From the NCBI RefSeq assembly GCF_018555685.1, contig NZ_JAFLWW010000002.1, positions 620,001 to 684,000 on the forward strand: a stretch of DNA of 64,000 nucleotides, written 5' to 3'. The position numbers and the translations under genes are program-made. The notes below the pieces were generated by a model. The model was given only the letters and a program-made list of their open reading frames with translations, had not been told where the DNA came from and ran no database searches. This stretch comes from Aminobacter anthyllidis. GTDB lineage: Bacteria > Pseudomonadota > Alphaproteobacteria > Rhizobiales > Rhizobiaceae. Below, piece after piece: positions 48,123 to 57,397 of this stretch (positions within the stretch are counted from its first letter, which is position 1; each line of letters begins with the position of its first letter).

Positions 48123-48707
48123 TCACAACCTGTGCTCCCTGAGCTTTTCGAGGGCAGCAGCGCCGCGGGGCGACAGGCGGTAGCCGACGTCGAGGCTTTC
48201 GGTCAGGCCGAGTTCCTTGAGCTTGCGCACGTCTTGCTTGAACTTGAGCTTTTCGACTCCGAGGCGGTCAGCGAGGGTTGCGGCCGATAGCTCGGGGTTC
48301 TGGCCGATCAGGCGCAGGATCGAGGGAAAGTAGCCGGGCACTGTGCTGTCCCATTTGGCGAAGCGGGCGGCGAGCGCGTGCCAATCGGCATCGCTGAGAT
48401 TGGCCGCCTCGCGCAGCGCCAGCCTGTTATCGGCCTCGATGCCATCGAACGAAATGCGATAGAGGGTGCGACCGTCGCCGTCGCGCAGGTCGGCGGTCAG
48501 CGCGCCAAGGCTATCGTAACCGGCGGCGCGGGCATCTGCGTCGGAGAGCGCGGCTTCATCGGCCACCTCCACCGCGCCGATGCGGACGACACCGATGGCC
48601 GTGCGCAGCCCGGTGCCCGCCTTGACCGTCGGCCGCTGCCAACGGCGGAAGGCGAGCGTGATGTCGCCACGTTTGATACCGTCGAGGGTCGCCTGCTTCA
48701 AAAGCAT
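48123..48707 (-). CDS. ASCH-domain protein with C-terminal winged helix
   Basis: A 194-residue protein. The N-terminal half (TLDGIKRGDITLAFRRWQRPTVKAGTGLRT) fits the ASCH fold, which binds RNA or modified nucleotides. The C-terminal half (LSAATLADRLGVEKLKFKQDVRKLKELGLTESLDVGYRLSPRG) reads as a winged helix. The two together suggest a nucleic-acid-binding regulator. The ATG overlaps the glcD stop by one base (TGATG), so it is coupled to glcD. Confidence 0.75.
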   Translation of the reverse strand: MLLKQATLDGIKRGDITLAFRRWQRPTVKAGTGLRTAIGVVRIGAVEVADEAALSDADARAAGYDSLGALTADLRDGDGRTLYRISFDGIEADNRLALREAANLSDADWHALAARFAKWDSTVPGYFPSILRLIGQNPELSAATLADRLGVEKLKFKQDVRKLKELGLTESLDVGYRLSPRGAAALEKLREHRL

Positions 48708-50203
48708 CAGAACCTCGGGATGTCGGGGAAGGCCATCTGGCCGCGGTGGACGTGCATGCGGCCGAGTTCGGCGCAGCGGCGCAGCTGCGGGAACACCTTG
48801 CCGGGGTTGAGCAGGTGGTTTGGATCGAAGGCACATTTTACCCGCATCTGCTGGTCGAGATCGATCTCGTTGAACATCTCGGGCATCAGGTCGCGCTTTT
48901 CGACGCCGACGCCGTGCTCGCCGGTCAAGACGCCCCCGACCTTGACGCAAAGGCGCAGGATGTCGGCGCCGAAGGCCTCGGCCTTTTCGAGCTCGCCCGG
49001 CTTGTTGGCATCGTAGAGAATCAGTGGGTGCAGATTGCCGTCGCCGGCGTGGAAGACGTTGGCCACGCCGAGACCGTACTGCTCCGACAGTTCGCGCATG
49101 CCGGCGAGCACGCGCGGCAGTTCCTTGCGCGGGATGGTGCCGTCCATGCAGTAATAGTCGGGCGAGATGCGGCCGACGGCGGGGAATGCGGCCTTGCGCC
49201 CGGCCCAGAAGGTCAGCCGCTCCTGCTCGGACTGCGAGGTGCGGCAGGTGGTGGCGCCGTTGCGGTTGGCGATCGCCTCGACCAAGCCGATCAGGTGGTC
49301 GACCTCGACGGCGGGACCATCGAGCTCGACGATCAGCAGCGCCTCGCACTCCAGGGGGTAGCCGGCATGGACGAAGTCCTCGGCGGCATGGATCGCCGGG
49401 CGGTCCATCATCTCCATGCCGCCGGGAATGATGCCGGCGCCGATGATGTCGGCAACGCACTGGCCGCCCTGCTCGCTTGTGGGAAAGCCGATCAGCAGCG
49501 CGCGCGCCGTCTCCGGCTTCTTGAGGATGCGCACGGTAACCTCGGTGACGACGCCAAGCAGCCCTTCCGAGCCGGTCATGGCGCCGAGCAGGTCGTAGCC
49601 CTCGGCGTCGAGATGCTTGCCGCCGAGGCGGACGACCTCACCATTCATCAGCACCATTTCGATGCCGAGCACGTTGTTGGCCGTCAGCCCGTATTTCAGG
49701 CAGTGCACGCCGCCGGAGTTCTCGGCGACATTGCCGCCGATCGAACAGGCGATCTGCGACGAGGGATCGGGCGCGTAATAGAAGCCGTCCTGCTCGACCG
49801 CATGGGTGATGCCGAGATTGGTGACGCCAGGCTGGGCGGTGACGGTGCGGTTGGGGTAGTCGATCTCGATGATGCGGTTGAAGCGGCTCATGACGACCAG
49901 CACGGCGTCCTCAAGCGGCAGCGCGCCGCCGGAGAGCGAGGTGCCAGAACCGCGCGGCACGACGCGGATGTTGCGGTCGTTGCAGTATTTGAGCAGGCGC
50001 GAAACCTGGGCGACCGTTTCGGGCAGCACCACGACAAGCGGCAATTGCCGGTAGGCGGTGAGGCCGTCGCTTTCGAAGGCACGCATCTCGTTGACCGCGT
50101 CGACCACGCCCTCGCCTGGCACGATGATGCGCATGTCGGCGACGATCTCGGCGCGGCGGGCAAGCGTTGCCGCATCGGGCTTGGGCATCGATATGCCGGA
50201 CAT
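48707..50203 (-). CDS. glcD: Glycolate oxidase FAD-linked catalytic subunit
   Basis: A 498-residue flavoprotein oxidising glycolate to glyoxylate. The FAD-binding PP-loop region reads VPRGSGTSLSGGALP, then GGNVAENSGGVHCLKYGLT; the catalytic domain has VFHAGDGNLHPLI and GVLTGEHGVGVEKRDLMPE. The length is normal. AAGGTG precedes the ATG. A 23-bp operator-like palindrome lies 20 bases upstream, matching one before the GntR gene at 51875. It heads the glcD-ASCH-DUF559-glcE-DUF4870-glcF cluster. Confidence 0.97.
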   Translation of the reverse strand: MSGISMPKPDAATLARRAEIVADMRIIVPGEGVVDAVNEMRAFESDGLTAYRQLPLVVVLPETVAQVSRLLKYCNDRNIRVVPRGSGTSLSGGALPLEDAVLVVMSRFNRIIEIDYPNRTVTAQPGVTNLGITHAVEQDGFYYAPDPSSQIACSIGGNVAENSGGVHCLKYGLTANNVLGIEMVLMNGEVVRLGGKHLDAEGYDLLGAMTGSEGLLGVVTEVTVRILKKPETARALLIGFPTSEQGGQCVADIIGAGIIPGGMEMMDRPAIHAAEDFVHAGYPLECEALLIVELDGPAVEVDHLIGLVEAIANRNGATTCRTSQSEQERLTFWAGRKAAFPAVGRISPDYYCMDGTIPRKELPRVLAGMRELSEQYGLGVANVFHAGDGNLHPLILYDANKPGELEKAEAFGADILRLCVKVGGVLTGEHGVGVEKRDLMPEMFNEIDLDQQMRVKCAFDPNHLLNPGKVFPQLRRCAELGRMHVHRGQMAFPDIPRF

Positions 50204-50220
50204 CGGTCACCTTCGGTCGA

Positions 50221-50247
50221 CAACTGGTAAAAAGCTTTTACCAGTTG
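50221..50247. promoter_or_regulatory. GntR-type operator upstream of glcD, ACTGG-N13-CCAGT
   Basis: A near-perfect 27-bp palindrome, core ACTGG (50223-50227) and CCAGT (50241-50245) with 13 bases between. The same core and spacing recur at 51799-51821 upstream of the GntR gene. Confidence 0.75.
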
Positions 50248-50355
50248 GTGCCAACGCATGCAAACCGAACGAAGGTCGATGTCCGCCGCGGCCGGGCGCA
50301 CGGCTTCGGCAGCGTCAATCTGCCGCTGCTTTCCAGAAGCTGGAAGGTGCGCCGG

Positions 50356-51678
50356 CTATTCGCCCGCCATGGCCTTCGGCTCTTCGTGGGCACGCCGTAC
50401 ACGGCGCACGCCCCACCAGACAAGCAGGATCGCCAGCGGCACCGAGGCGGCGGTGACGACTTCGGGCGCGAAGAAATGGTCCACCGTCGAGGCGCCCTTG
50501 GCGACATAGCCGATCAGGCCGACGACATAGTAGGACACGGCAGCAACCGACAGGCCCTCGACAGTCTGCTGCAGGCGCAGCTGCAGCCGGGCCCGGTTGT
50601 TCATCGAGGCCAGCAGGTCGCGGTTCTGCTTTTCGACCTCGACGTCGACCCAGGTGCGGAGCAGCGTGGTGGCGCGGGTAAGTTTACGCGACAGGTTGGC
50701 CTGGCGCTCCTCGACCGAACGACAGGTGCGCATGGCGGGCGCGACGCGGCGCTTGAGGAAACCGGCCCAGGTGTCGTAGCCGGCGACAACCTCCTCTTCG
50801 AGCGCTTCGAGGCGTTCGCGGACGATGCCGTCATAAGCCTTGCTGGCGCCGAAGCGGTAGAGGCTGGAGGCCGCGTCGGCCTCAAGTTCGGCTGCAAGCT
50901 CGGTGAGATCGGCAAGCAGCGCCTGGCTGTCGCGGGTCTCCGTCGCCTTCATCTCGCGCGTCGCCTGGGCGAGCCGGTCCTCGATGCGACGGACGCGGCT
51001 GGATAGCGACAGCGCCATCGGCAGGCCTAGCATCGCCAGCGTGCGATAGGTCTCGATGTCGATCAGCCGCTGCGACAGCGCCCCGGTCCGTGCCGGCGTC
51101 AGGCCACGGTCAAGCACGAGGATACGCGTCAGCCCATCGCCATCCTGGCGGAAGTCGGTGACGATGGCGGCAGCGCCATTTTCGACGATCGAATAGCACA
51201 GGCTGGTCGGGTCGAAGCCGGCGATCAGCTTCTCGTTTGCCGGCGTCCACTTGCGGATTTCGAGCCGGATCCCCGAAATGACAGTGCCGGGCGGGCTGAA
51301 GCCGTTGCCAAAGGGCGAAGCCTCCTGCGAACGGCTGCTTTCGCTGAGCGGACCTTCCCACAGATAGGTCGAAAACTCGGTGTGGCGCTCCCAGCTCAGC
51401 GAGCCTTGCCCCCACTTCATGGCGTGATGGCGGGCCTGGCGATCAGGCGCGGCGATGCCGAGGCGGCGTGAAAGTTCGGAGAGCACGGCCTGGTCGACGG
51501 CCGATCCGCCCTCGGTCATGAAGGAAAGCTGGACCAGCACGCGCGGGCTGTCGACAAGCGGATGCGGCCGCGAATGCACCTCGCCAAGCGCGCCGGGACG
51601 CCCCTCATGGGCCGGAAAGCCCATGACGCTGCCGGTCGAACGCGGCAGGAATTCCAATGAGGACGGCTCGGCTGTCAC
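50356..51678 (-). CDS. DUF3422-family membrane-associated protein
   Basis: A 440-residue protein common in rhizobia. The family features are EVHSRPHPLVDSPRVLVQLSFMTE near the N-terminus, HEFSTYLWEG-like core, a long helical region (about 210-370) and two C-terminal transmembrane helices (VAAVSYYVVGLIGYVAKG and VVTAASVPLAILLVWWGVRRV). Its biochemical role is unknown. The GTG start has GAGGGA upstream. It is divergent from the GntR gene and lies between that regulator and glcD. Confidence 0.88.
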   Translation of the reverse strand: MTAEPSSLEFLPRSTGSVMGFPAHEGRPGALGEVHSRPHPLVDSPRVLVQLSFMTEGGSAVDQAVLSELSRRLGIAAPDRQARHHAMKWGQGSLSWERHTEFSTYLWEGPLSESSRSQEASPFGNGFSPPGTVISGIRLEIRKWTPANEKLIAGFDPTSLCYSIVENGAAAIVTDFRQDGDGLTRILVLDRGLTPARTGALSQRLIDIETYRTLAMLGLPMALSLSSRVRRIEDRLAQATREMKATETRDSQALLADLTELAAELEADAASSLYRFGASKAYDGIVRERLEALEEEVVAGYDTWAGFLKRRVAPAMRTCRSVEERQANLSRKLTRATTLLRTWVDVEVEKQNRDLLASMNNRARLQLRLQQTVEGLSVAAVSYYVVGLIGYVAKGASTVDHFFAPEVVTAASVPLAILLVWWGVRRVRRAHEEPKAMAGE

Positions 51679-51798
51679 GTAAGGGTCCCTCGATGCCAGA
51701 CCTTCCTGCCTCTAGGTAAGTTTGCCGCAACAGGCAAACGCCAACTTTAGCGGGGGCTGATAGTGTGCCTCACAAACGGCAGTCGCGGATACTGCCGG

Positions 51799-51821
51799 AC
51801 TGGATAAATAATTTGACCAGT
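51799..51821. promoter_or_regulatory. GntR-type operator upstream of its own gene, ACTGG-N13-CCAGT
   Basis: ACTGG at 51799-51803 and CCAGT at 51817-51821, matching the glcD site in core and spacing while the centre differs. It could also affect the divergent DUF3422 gene. Confidence 0.75.
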
Positions 51822-51874
51822 CGGGGGCCGCGCACCTATCCTTGTGGCCAGGACAGAGGTTCCGGACAGCACCC

Positions 51875-52669
51875 TTGAGCGACATTTTTTCCAGGATCGA
51901 GCATTCGCGCACCGCGGATGAGGTGGTGCAGCAGATCGAGAGCCTGATCCTCGAAGGCGTGCTGCGCGCCGGCGACAGGCTGCCCGGCGAGCGCGAGATG
52001 GCCAAGCAGTTCGACGTGTCGCGACCGATCCTGCGCAATGCGCTGAAGACGTTGGAAGCGCGCGGGCTGATGGTGACGCGCCATGGCGGCGGCACCCATG
52101 TCGCCGACGTGATCGGCGAGGTGTTTTCCAAGCCGGTGATGGAGCTGATCGTCAACCACCGCAAGGCGGCGGCCGACTATCTCGAATACCGCCGCGAGAT
52201 CGAGGGGCTGGCCGCGGAATATGCAGCGCAGCGGGCGACGGCGGAAGACCTCTCCTTGCTCGACGGCATCGTGGCGCGGATGGAGGCGGCGCATGCCCGC
52301 GCCGACCCCGTGGAAGAAGCCGCGATCGACGTCGAGTTCCATCATGCGGTCGGCGAATGCGCCCACAACATCATCCTGCTGCACACGTTGCGCTCCTGCT
52401 ACAGGCTGCTGTCGGACGGGGTGTTTACCAACCGGCTCGTGGTGTTCACCGTCAGCGGCACGCGCGACGTGCTGCTCGAGCAGCACAAGGCCATCCATCG
52501 CGCGGTCGTGGCGGGGGACCCAGCCGCCGCGCGCAAGGCGGCGATGGACCACATCACCTATCTGGAGCGTGCCATGGCCGAGGCGGAACGCAGCGGCGAT
52601 TGGCAGCGCATCTCGCGCCTCAGGCTCAGGCAGCGCACGGACAGCACTGAAACGGGCCGGAAGCCGTGA
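51875..52669 (+). CDS. GntR/FadR-family regulator, probably of glycolate oxidase
   Basis: A 264-residue regulator. The N-terminal winged HTH reads TADEVVQQIESLILEGVLRAGDRLPGEREMAKQFDVSRPILRNALKTLEARG, and the C-terminal all-helical FCD domain contains the metal-binding type His (EFHHAVGECAHN, and later His in EQHKAIHRAV). The TTG at 51875 is preferred as start, since no in-frame ATG precedes the HTH; a TTG at 51842 is the alternative. Shared operators tie it to glcD, like GlcC in E. coli. The start and target are inferences. Confidence 0.85.
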   Translation: MSDIFSRIEHSRTADEVVQQIESLILEGVLRAGDRLPGEREMAKQFDVSRPILRNALKTLEARGLMVTRHGGGTHVADVIGEVFSKPVMELIVNHRKAAADYLEYRREIEGLAAEYAAQRATAEDLSLLDGIVARMEAAHARADPVEEAAIDVEFHHAVGECAHNIILLHTLRSCYRLLSDGVFTNRLVVFTVSGTRDVLLEQHKAIHRAVVAGDPAAARKAAMDHITYLERAMAEAERSGDWQRISRLRLRQRTDSTETGRKP

Positions 52670-53427
52670 CTGGAATGCACTATCTCGACGCCCGGGGTCC
52701 CGACGGCGTCCGTATCTATGCCATCGGCGACATTCACGGCCATCTCGACCTTCTGCGCGACATGCATGCGCGCATTGCCGAAGAAATTGCCCGCGACAAG
52801 CCGGCGGACTGGCGCATCGTCCACCTCGGCGACCTCGTCGACAGAGGCCCGGACAGTGCGGGGGTGATCACGTTCCTGATGGCTGCCGTGGCGCGCGATC
52901 CACGCAACATCGTGCTCGCCGGCAACCACGACATCGGCTTTCTCGATTTCCTGGCGTCCCCCGACCCCGACGGCCTGTTTGCGCGGCATGGCGGGCGCGA
53001 GACTGCACTTTCCTACGGTGTCGATCTGAGGATGGGCGATGCCGACAGCCTGAGACGCAGCCATCGCGAGCTGGCGGCGGCCGCGCCGGACAGCCACCTG
53101 CGCTTCCTGCGCGCCCTGCCCCGCTCGGCGTCGTTCGGCGATTTCTTCTTCTGCCACGCCGGCATCCGCCCGGGCATTGCGCTTGAGCGGCAGGATCCGG
53201 AGGATCTGATCTGGATCCGCAACGAATTCCTGCGCTACCCCAGGCTGCACCCGAAGGTCGTCGTGCACGGCCACACACCGCAGGCGGAGCCCGAGGTGCT
53301 GGCCAACCGTGTCAATGTCGACACCGGCGTCTTCCATTCAGGTGTATTGACCGCGCTCGCCGTCGACGGCGCGGAAAAACGGCTGATGTCGGTAAGAATG
53401 CCTGGAATTAGCGGGCGGCTGCGGTGA
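52666..53427 (+). CDS. PPP-type metallophosphoesterase (serine/threonine phosphatase-like)
   Basis: A 253-residue two-metal phosphatase. All family motifs are present in order: GDIHGH (about 22), GDLVDRG (about 55), GNHD (about 85), CHAGIRPG (about 163) and HGHT (about 202). It may act on phosphoproteins or dinucleoside polyphosphates; which one is not determined by sequence. The GTG at 52666 overlaps the GntR stop; an in-frame ATG at 52675 is the other start. Confidence 0.92.
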   Translation: MTGMHYLDARGPDGVRIYAIGDIHGHLDLLRDMHARIAEEIARDKPADWRIVHLGDLVDRGPDSAGVITFLMAAVARDPRNIVLAGNHDIGFLDFLASPDPDGLFARHGGRETALSYGVDLRMGDADSLRRSHRELAAAAPDSHLRFLRALPRSASFGDFFFCHAGIRPGIALERQDPEDLIWIRNEFLRYPRLHPKVVVHGHTPQAEPEVLANRVNVDTGVFHSGVLTALAVDGAEKRLMSVRMPGISGRLR

Positions 53428-53548
53428 CGCCGTAGCCGTCGACCGCATGATGGTCGGCCGCGGCATCCGCGGCATAAATCCCGAAGCCGCCGAGCACGAT
53501 TGCCGACAGCATGGCGAAGGACAGAAGCGCTGCTTTCAAGGGAGTCAT
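53408..53548 (-). CDS. Small membrane or secreted protein, 46 residues
   Basis: A short frame beginning MTPLKAALLSFAMLSAIVLG, with one hydrophobic segment like a signal or anchor and a His-containing polar tail (ADHHAVDGYGV). It overlaps the end of the phosphatase gene by 20 bases in convergent orientation. The ribosome site is weak, so support is moderate. No family recognised. Confidence 0.45.
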   Translation of the reverse strand: MTPLKAALLSFAMLSAIVLGGFGIYAADAAADHHAVDGYGVTAAAR

Positions 53549-53833
53549 CTCAGGTTGAGCTTCCTGCATCCTGCACGAACGGAGTTACGAATAAGTTTCC
53601 GAAAAGTTTAAGCCGCACCGCGGTCGCGCGGCATCACGGCCGTGCTTCTAGGGTGGTTCTGTATCGGGCTTGTGTCGCACTGCACTCAGAGATGGTTCAT
53701 TCGCGATACCATCGCCAGCTAGCGCAAGGCTGTCTTTAGAAAGGCTTTCCGGCACAATCCAGCCGGCAGATGACTATGCACAGCGGATTATTTTCGACGT
53801 GCCAAAAATGTCACTGAATGGGCGCTGCCACCG

Positions 53834-54532
53834 TCAGATGGCGGCGACCCAGGCGCGTGCCAGCGCCAGGCCAGCCGCATCGGCATCGGGGCCGTCACGG
53901 GCGGCTTCGACTTCGTGCCGCTCGGGCCAATCAGGATGGCGCCTGGCGATGGTCTCGGCAAAAGTCTCGCTCCATTGGCGCACCAGCGGCCGGTCGGCCT
54001 CGAAATGGAACTGGATGCCGTAACCGGCGCGGCCGATACGGAAAGCCTGGTTGCCGGTGACCGAACTGCCGGCAAGCCGCACCGCATCCTCGGGCAAGGT
54101 GAACGTGTCGTCGTGCCACTGGAAGATCGGGAAGCGCTGGGGCAGATCGCTGAAGACAAGATCGTCCTGGGCCTCGTCGGTCAAGGTGATGCCGTGCCAG
54201 CCGAACTCCGTCGATCCGCCGATGCGGTTGTGGCCGCCGAAGGCGCGTGCCAGGAGCTGGCCGCCAAGGCAGATGCCGAGCACCGCCTTGTCTTTTTCGA
54301 CAAAGTCGCGCGCCAGTTCGAGCAGTGCGGGAAAGTAGGGCGAATGGGCATCGTCGCGGGCATTCTGGCCACCGCCAAGCATGATCATCGCGTCATGCCC
54401 GTCGGCATTTGCAGGCAAGGCGTCGCCGAGATGGGCGTTGCACTGGTCGATCGCCGCCTCGACCTCGGCAAGGGCCTCGCCGACCTGGCCGAGGCCGGTG
54501 CCTTCATAGTTCTGGACAACGAGGACGCGCAT
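53834..54532 (-). CDS. Class I glutamine amidotransferase-like protein
   Basis: A 232-residue stand-alone amidotransferase domain of the GMP-synthase-like type. Nucleophile Cys in LGICLGGQLLARAFGG (about 90), the His in FQWHDDTF and the later H-x-E pair in QFHFEAD (about 175) complete the triad. Its acceptor partner is not evident nearby. The ATG at 54532 starts at the family N-terminus (MRVLVVQN). Confidence 0.88.
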   Translation of the reverse strand: MRVLVVQNYEGTGLGQVGEALAEVEAAIDQCNAHLGDALPANADGHDAMIMLGGGQNARDDAHSPYFPALLELARDFVEKDKAVLGICLGGQLLARAFGGHNRIGGSTEFGWHGITLTDEAQDDLVFSDLPQRFPIFQWHDDTFTLPEDAVRLAGSSVTGNQAFRIGRAGYGIQFHFEADRPLVRQWSETFAETIARRHPDWPERHEVEAARDGPDADAAGLALARAWVAAI

Positions 54533-54612
54533 CTCGGCCTTTCCGGCGGACGGTGACAAAGTTGCGGCGAGCCCTATCATGCGGCTCGCCACGCAGCCAA
54601 GAAGGATCGGCT

Positions 54613-55269
54613 ATGCCACTGCAGAACCGGGTCGACCCTTTCGGCGAAATCCATGCGACACCCGAGCGCGGCATGTTCACCGGCAATCGCGGCATCATCC
54701 ACGATCCCGAGACGAAATCATTGTTGAAGAAGCGCTGGGCGACCAAGGCCTGGATCACCTGCGCGCTGCGTTTCAAGGAGGTCCGTCGGGTGCCGATGGG
54801 GCGCAACCGCCCGGGTGGCCTGACTGGCTGGACCGAGCTGTTCTTTCTCGACGAGGTGACGGCGCTCGCCGCCGGGCACCGGCCCTGTTTCTACTGCAGG
54901 CGCCAGCGGGCAAAGGCCTTCAGCGCTGCTTATGCCAATGCCTTCGGGTCGGAGGATCCAAAGGTCGGCAAGATGGACGGCCGCCTGCACCGGGAGCGGT
55001 TGGCTTCAGGTGGTGAGCCAGTCGAACTGGACCGGCACGGGCTGCACCTGTTGCCCGACGGGGCGATGTTTTCGGACGGGGCGTCAGACTACGCCGTGCG
55101 CGGCGGCAAGGCGCTGCGCTGGAGCTTTGGCGGCTACGATGCGGCGATCGAGTTCAACGAGCTTGCCGACACCGACATGTGCATCGTCACTCCGGCGACG
55201 ACCCTTGCGGTGCTGCGCCAGGGTTATGCGCCGGAATGGCATCCGAGCGAACCATTTAAAGCTAGCTAA
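54613..55269 (+). CDS. Conserved-looking protein of unknown function with a CxxC motif
   Basis: A 218-residue soluble protein. A short CxxC (RPCFYCRRQR, about 95) might bind zinc, and the surrounding WTELFFLDEVTALAAGHRP is distinctive. The C-terminus has aromatic, beta-like segments (GKALRWSFGGYDAAIEF). I do not recognise a named family. The ATG at 54613 follows an AAGGA site. It overlaps the next minus-strand gene by 8 bases at the 3' end. Confidence 0.7.
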   Translation: MPLQNRVDPFGEIHATPERGMFTGNRGIIHDPETKSLLKKRWATKAWITCALRFKEVRRVPMGRNRPGGLTGWTELFFLDEVTALAAGHRPCFYCRRQRAKAFSAAYANAFGSEDPKVGKMDGRLHRERLASGGEPVELDRHGLHLLPDGAMFSDGASDYAVRGGKALRWSFGGYDAAIEFNELADTDMCIVTPATTLAVLRQGYAPEWHPSEPFKAS

Positions 55270-55867
55270 CGCTCAACTGCAACTTGCCTTCCAAAGCTGC
55301 CAATTCACGTGCTCTCGTCATCCCCCGCGCGATCTTTTCCAACAATCGCGGCGCAAGGATTGTTTCTTGCGTGACAGATAGACCTAAAGAAAGTCGGTCG
55401 AATTCCTTCTCTTTGCCCTTTGCGAAGAGGGATAGCGCAGTCTCGGGAACATATAGCGAGACGCACTCGTTTTTCCCGTCTGAATAGACCACCGCCGCTG
55501 TCATCATGCCTTTCGTGGGATCACGGTCCCCAAGACGAATCTCTTTCACAGTTGCCAACAAGATTGGCTCCTGGAGCGCTGCGCCGATCGCAGCAGCAAG
55601 GGTCGGCGCTTGCGCGAACGCATCCTCAGGCAAACCCACAGGCTTTAACTTGCGCAATCCGATGGCAGTCATGGCGGCAAAACCCGGCTTGCCAGAAACC
55701 ATTGAAAAAATGCCGGAAACGACTTCGTCAACATTTAGAAATTCGGCATTTCGACCGCGCGCGCGCGATAGCAGACTCGATTCTCTGAGTTTCTGAAAGC
55801 GCGTGACCATATCTGAATGAAACCCGCTCTCTGTTGCGAGCAGTGCCTCCAACGTCTTTGACTTCAC
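55262..55867 (-). CDS. Protein of unknown function, A/T-richer than neighbours
   Basis: A 201-residue cytosolic-looking protein (KSKTLEALLATESGFHSDMVTRFQKL ... EFLNVDEVVSGIF). No domain recognised. The GTG start has AAGGAGG 6 bases upstream. The base composition is lower in GC than its flanks, and the 110 bases upstream are strongly A/T-rich, which suggests acquisition by transfer. Confidence 0.7.
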   Translation of the reverse strand: MKSKTLEALLATESGFHSDMVTRFQKLRESSLLSRARGRNAEFLNVDEVVSGIFSMVSGKPGFAAMTAIGLRKLKPVGLPEDAFAQAPTLAAAIGAALQEPILLATVKEIRLGDRDPTKGMMTAAVVYSDGKNECVSLYVPETALSLFAKGKEKEFDRLSLGLSVTQETILAPRLLEKIARGMTRARELAALEGKLQLSVS

Positions 55868-56005
55868 AGCATCCTCCTTACCTTATTCATCATAGAGCAT
55901 GATTTTCATATCCAATTTAAAAATACAAGTGACAATCTCAATTGGATATCCATTTTCGAATATCTCTCCTGAATTTGACGTGAGCCGCACGCATGGCTCG
56001 CCGGG

Positions 56006-56560
56006 TCAATTTCCCATCCGGACCTTTCGGTGCGCATCAAGGACTGCCGCGAAATAGGCCGGCGGGATGGTCATGACCAGCGACGCGCGCCGTCCGACGA
56101 CCTTGAACGACATGCCTGTTTCGGCGCGGTGCGCCATCTCCTGCTCGGAGAGGTTGATGCCGACGACCTCCTTGATGATGCAGAAGTCAGCACAGCTGAC
56201 GCGCTCGCGATCGATTGCCGTTGTGCTGACCTCTTCGCCATCAGCATAGGCCTGCTTGAGATACACGCGCTTCGGGTATCGGCCAGTGACAAGGATCTGG
56301 AAGTCGTCGTTTACGGGCCGCCCTTTCGGATCGATCCAGCTGCGGATCAGGTAGGTGTTTCCAAACAAGTGTCGGTCGTGAAAAATCGGCGGCCCCGAGA
56401 CCTTGATCAAGCCCGTATGCGGATCGTGTTCAACCGAAATGTTCCTGGAAACCTGCTCCTTCTGCCCTGCCCGCACGATGGGAATGCCGTAGGCGGCAGC
56501 GAGCTGCGCACCGCAGCCTGCCAACAAGAAGCACGCAATGATGACGCGCAATATCGCCAT
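56006..56560 (-). CDS. Putative lipoprotein of unknown function
   Basis: A 184-residue envelope protein. The leader MAILRVIIACFLLAGCG has a clear lipobox (LAGC). The mature part has two further Cys close together (SCADFCIIKEVVG) and beta-rich segments. The ATG at 56560 has a G-rich site upstream. It is divergent from rsmE. No family recognised. Confidence 0.7.
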   Translation of the reverse strand: MAILRVIIACFLLAGCGAQLAAAYGIPIVRAGQKEQVSRNISVEHDPHTGLIKVSGPPIFHDRHLFGNTYLIRSWIDPKGRPVNDDFQILVTGRYPKRVYLKQAYADGEEVSTTAIDRERVSCADFCIIKEVVGINLSEQEMAHRAETGMSFKVVGRRASLVMTIPPAYFAAVLDAHRKVRMGN

Positions 56561-56665
56561 ATCCGCCCCCCGGCAAAGAATGAACATAACATGAACATTC
56601 ATGGCTGAAAAGAGACCGCAAGAGTGCCCCTTGACCGCCGCCGCGGGCTGCCGCATTGCTCGGCC

Positions 56666-57397
56666 ATGCGCGCAAACTACAAGATGCAACGGCTGTTCGT
56701 GCCCGATGACCTCTCCTCCGGTGCGGCTTTCGACGCCGATCCGCAGCAGAGCCACTACCTCGCCCATGTGCTTCGCCTCGGCGAAGGCGCGGAAGTGCTG
56801 CTGTTCAATGGCCGCGACGGCGAATGGTCCGCTCGCATCTCGGGCAGGACCAAAAAGGCGGTTCGGCTCGAGGTTTTGGAATTGCAGCGGCCGCAGCCCG
56901 TACATCCCGACCTCGTCTATTGCTTTGCGCCGCTCAAGGTGGGCCGGCTCGACTACCTCGTGCAAAAAGCCGTCGAGATGGGCGCGGGCACGCTGGTGCC
57001 CGTCATCACCCAGCACACGCAGATGAAGCCCGGCATCGACCGGCTGCGCGCAAATGCCGTGGAAGCCGCCGAGCAATGCGGCATCCTGGCCATTCCCGAG
57101 GTGCGCGACGCAGTGAAACTGGAGCAGCTGCTCGCCGGCTGGGACAAGGAGCGGCGGCTGATCTTCTGCGACGAGGACGCCTCGACCAACAACCCGATGG
57201 CAGCACTGCAGGGCATCAAGGAGCGCAAGCTCGCGCTCTTGGTCGGGCCGGAAGGCGGCTTCTCGGACGAGGAACGCCGCATGCTGCGCGCCCTGCCCTT
57301 CGTCACCGCCATTCCGCTTGGATCGCGCATCCTGCGTGCCGATACAGCAGCAGTGGCGGCACTCGCCGTCATCCAGGCGACCATCGGCGACTGGTAG
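56666..57397 (+). CDS. rsmE: 16S rRNA (uracil-1498-N3)-methyltransferase
   Basis: A 243-residue SPOUT-family enzyme that methylates U1498 of 16S rRNA. The N-terminal PUA-like domain ([23 protein letters not shown]) is followed by the knotted SPOUT fold with [12 protein letters not shown] and the C-terminal [16 protein letters not shown], both highly typical. It ends directly beside the stop of the convergent hydrolase gene (positions 57397/57398). Confidence 0.96.
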   Translation: MRANYKMQRLFVPDDLSSGAAFDADPQQSHYLAHVLRLGEGAEVLLFNGRDGEWSARISGRTKKAVRLEVLELQRPQPVHPDLVYCFAPLKVGRLDYLVQKAVEMGAGTLVPVITQHTQMKPGIDRLRANAVEAAEQCGILAIPEVRDAVKLEQLLAGWDKERRLIFCDEDASTNNPMAALQGIKERKLALLVGPEGGFSDEERRMLRALPFVTAIPLGSRILRADTAAVAALAVIQATIGDW

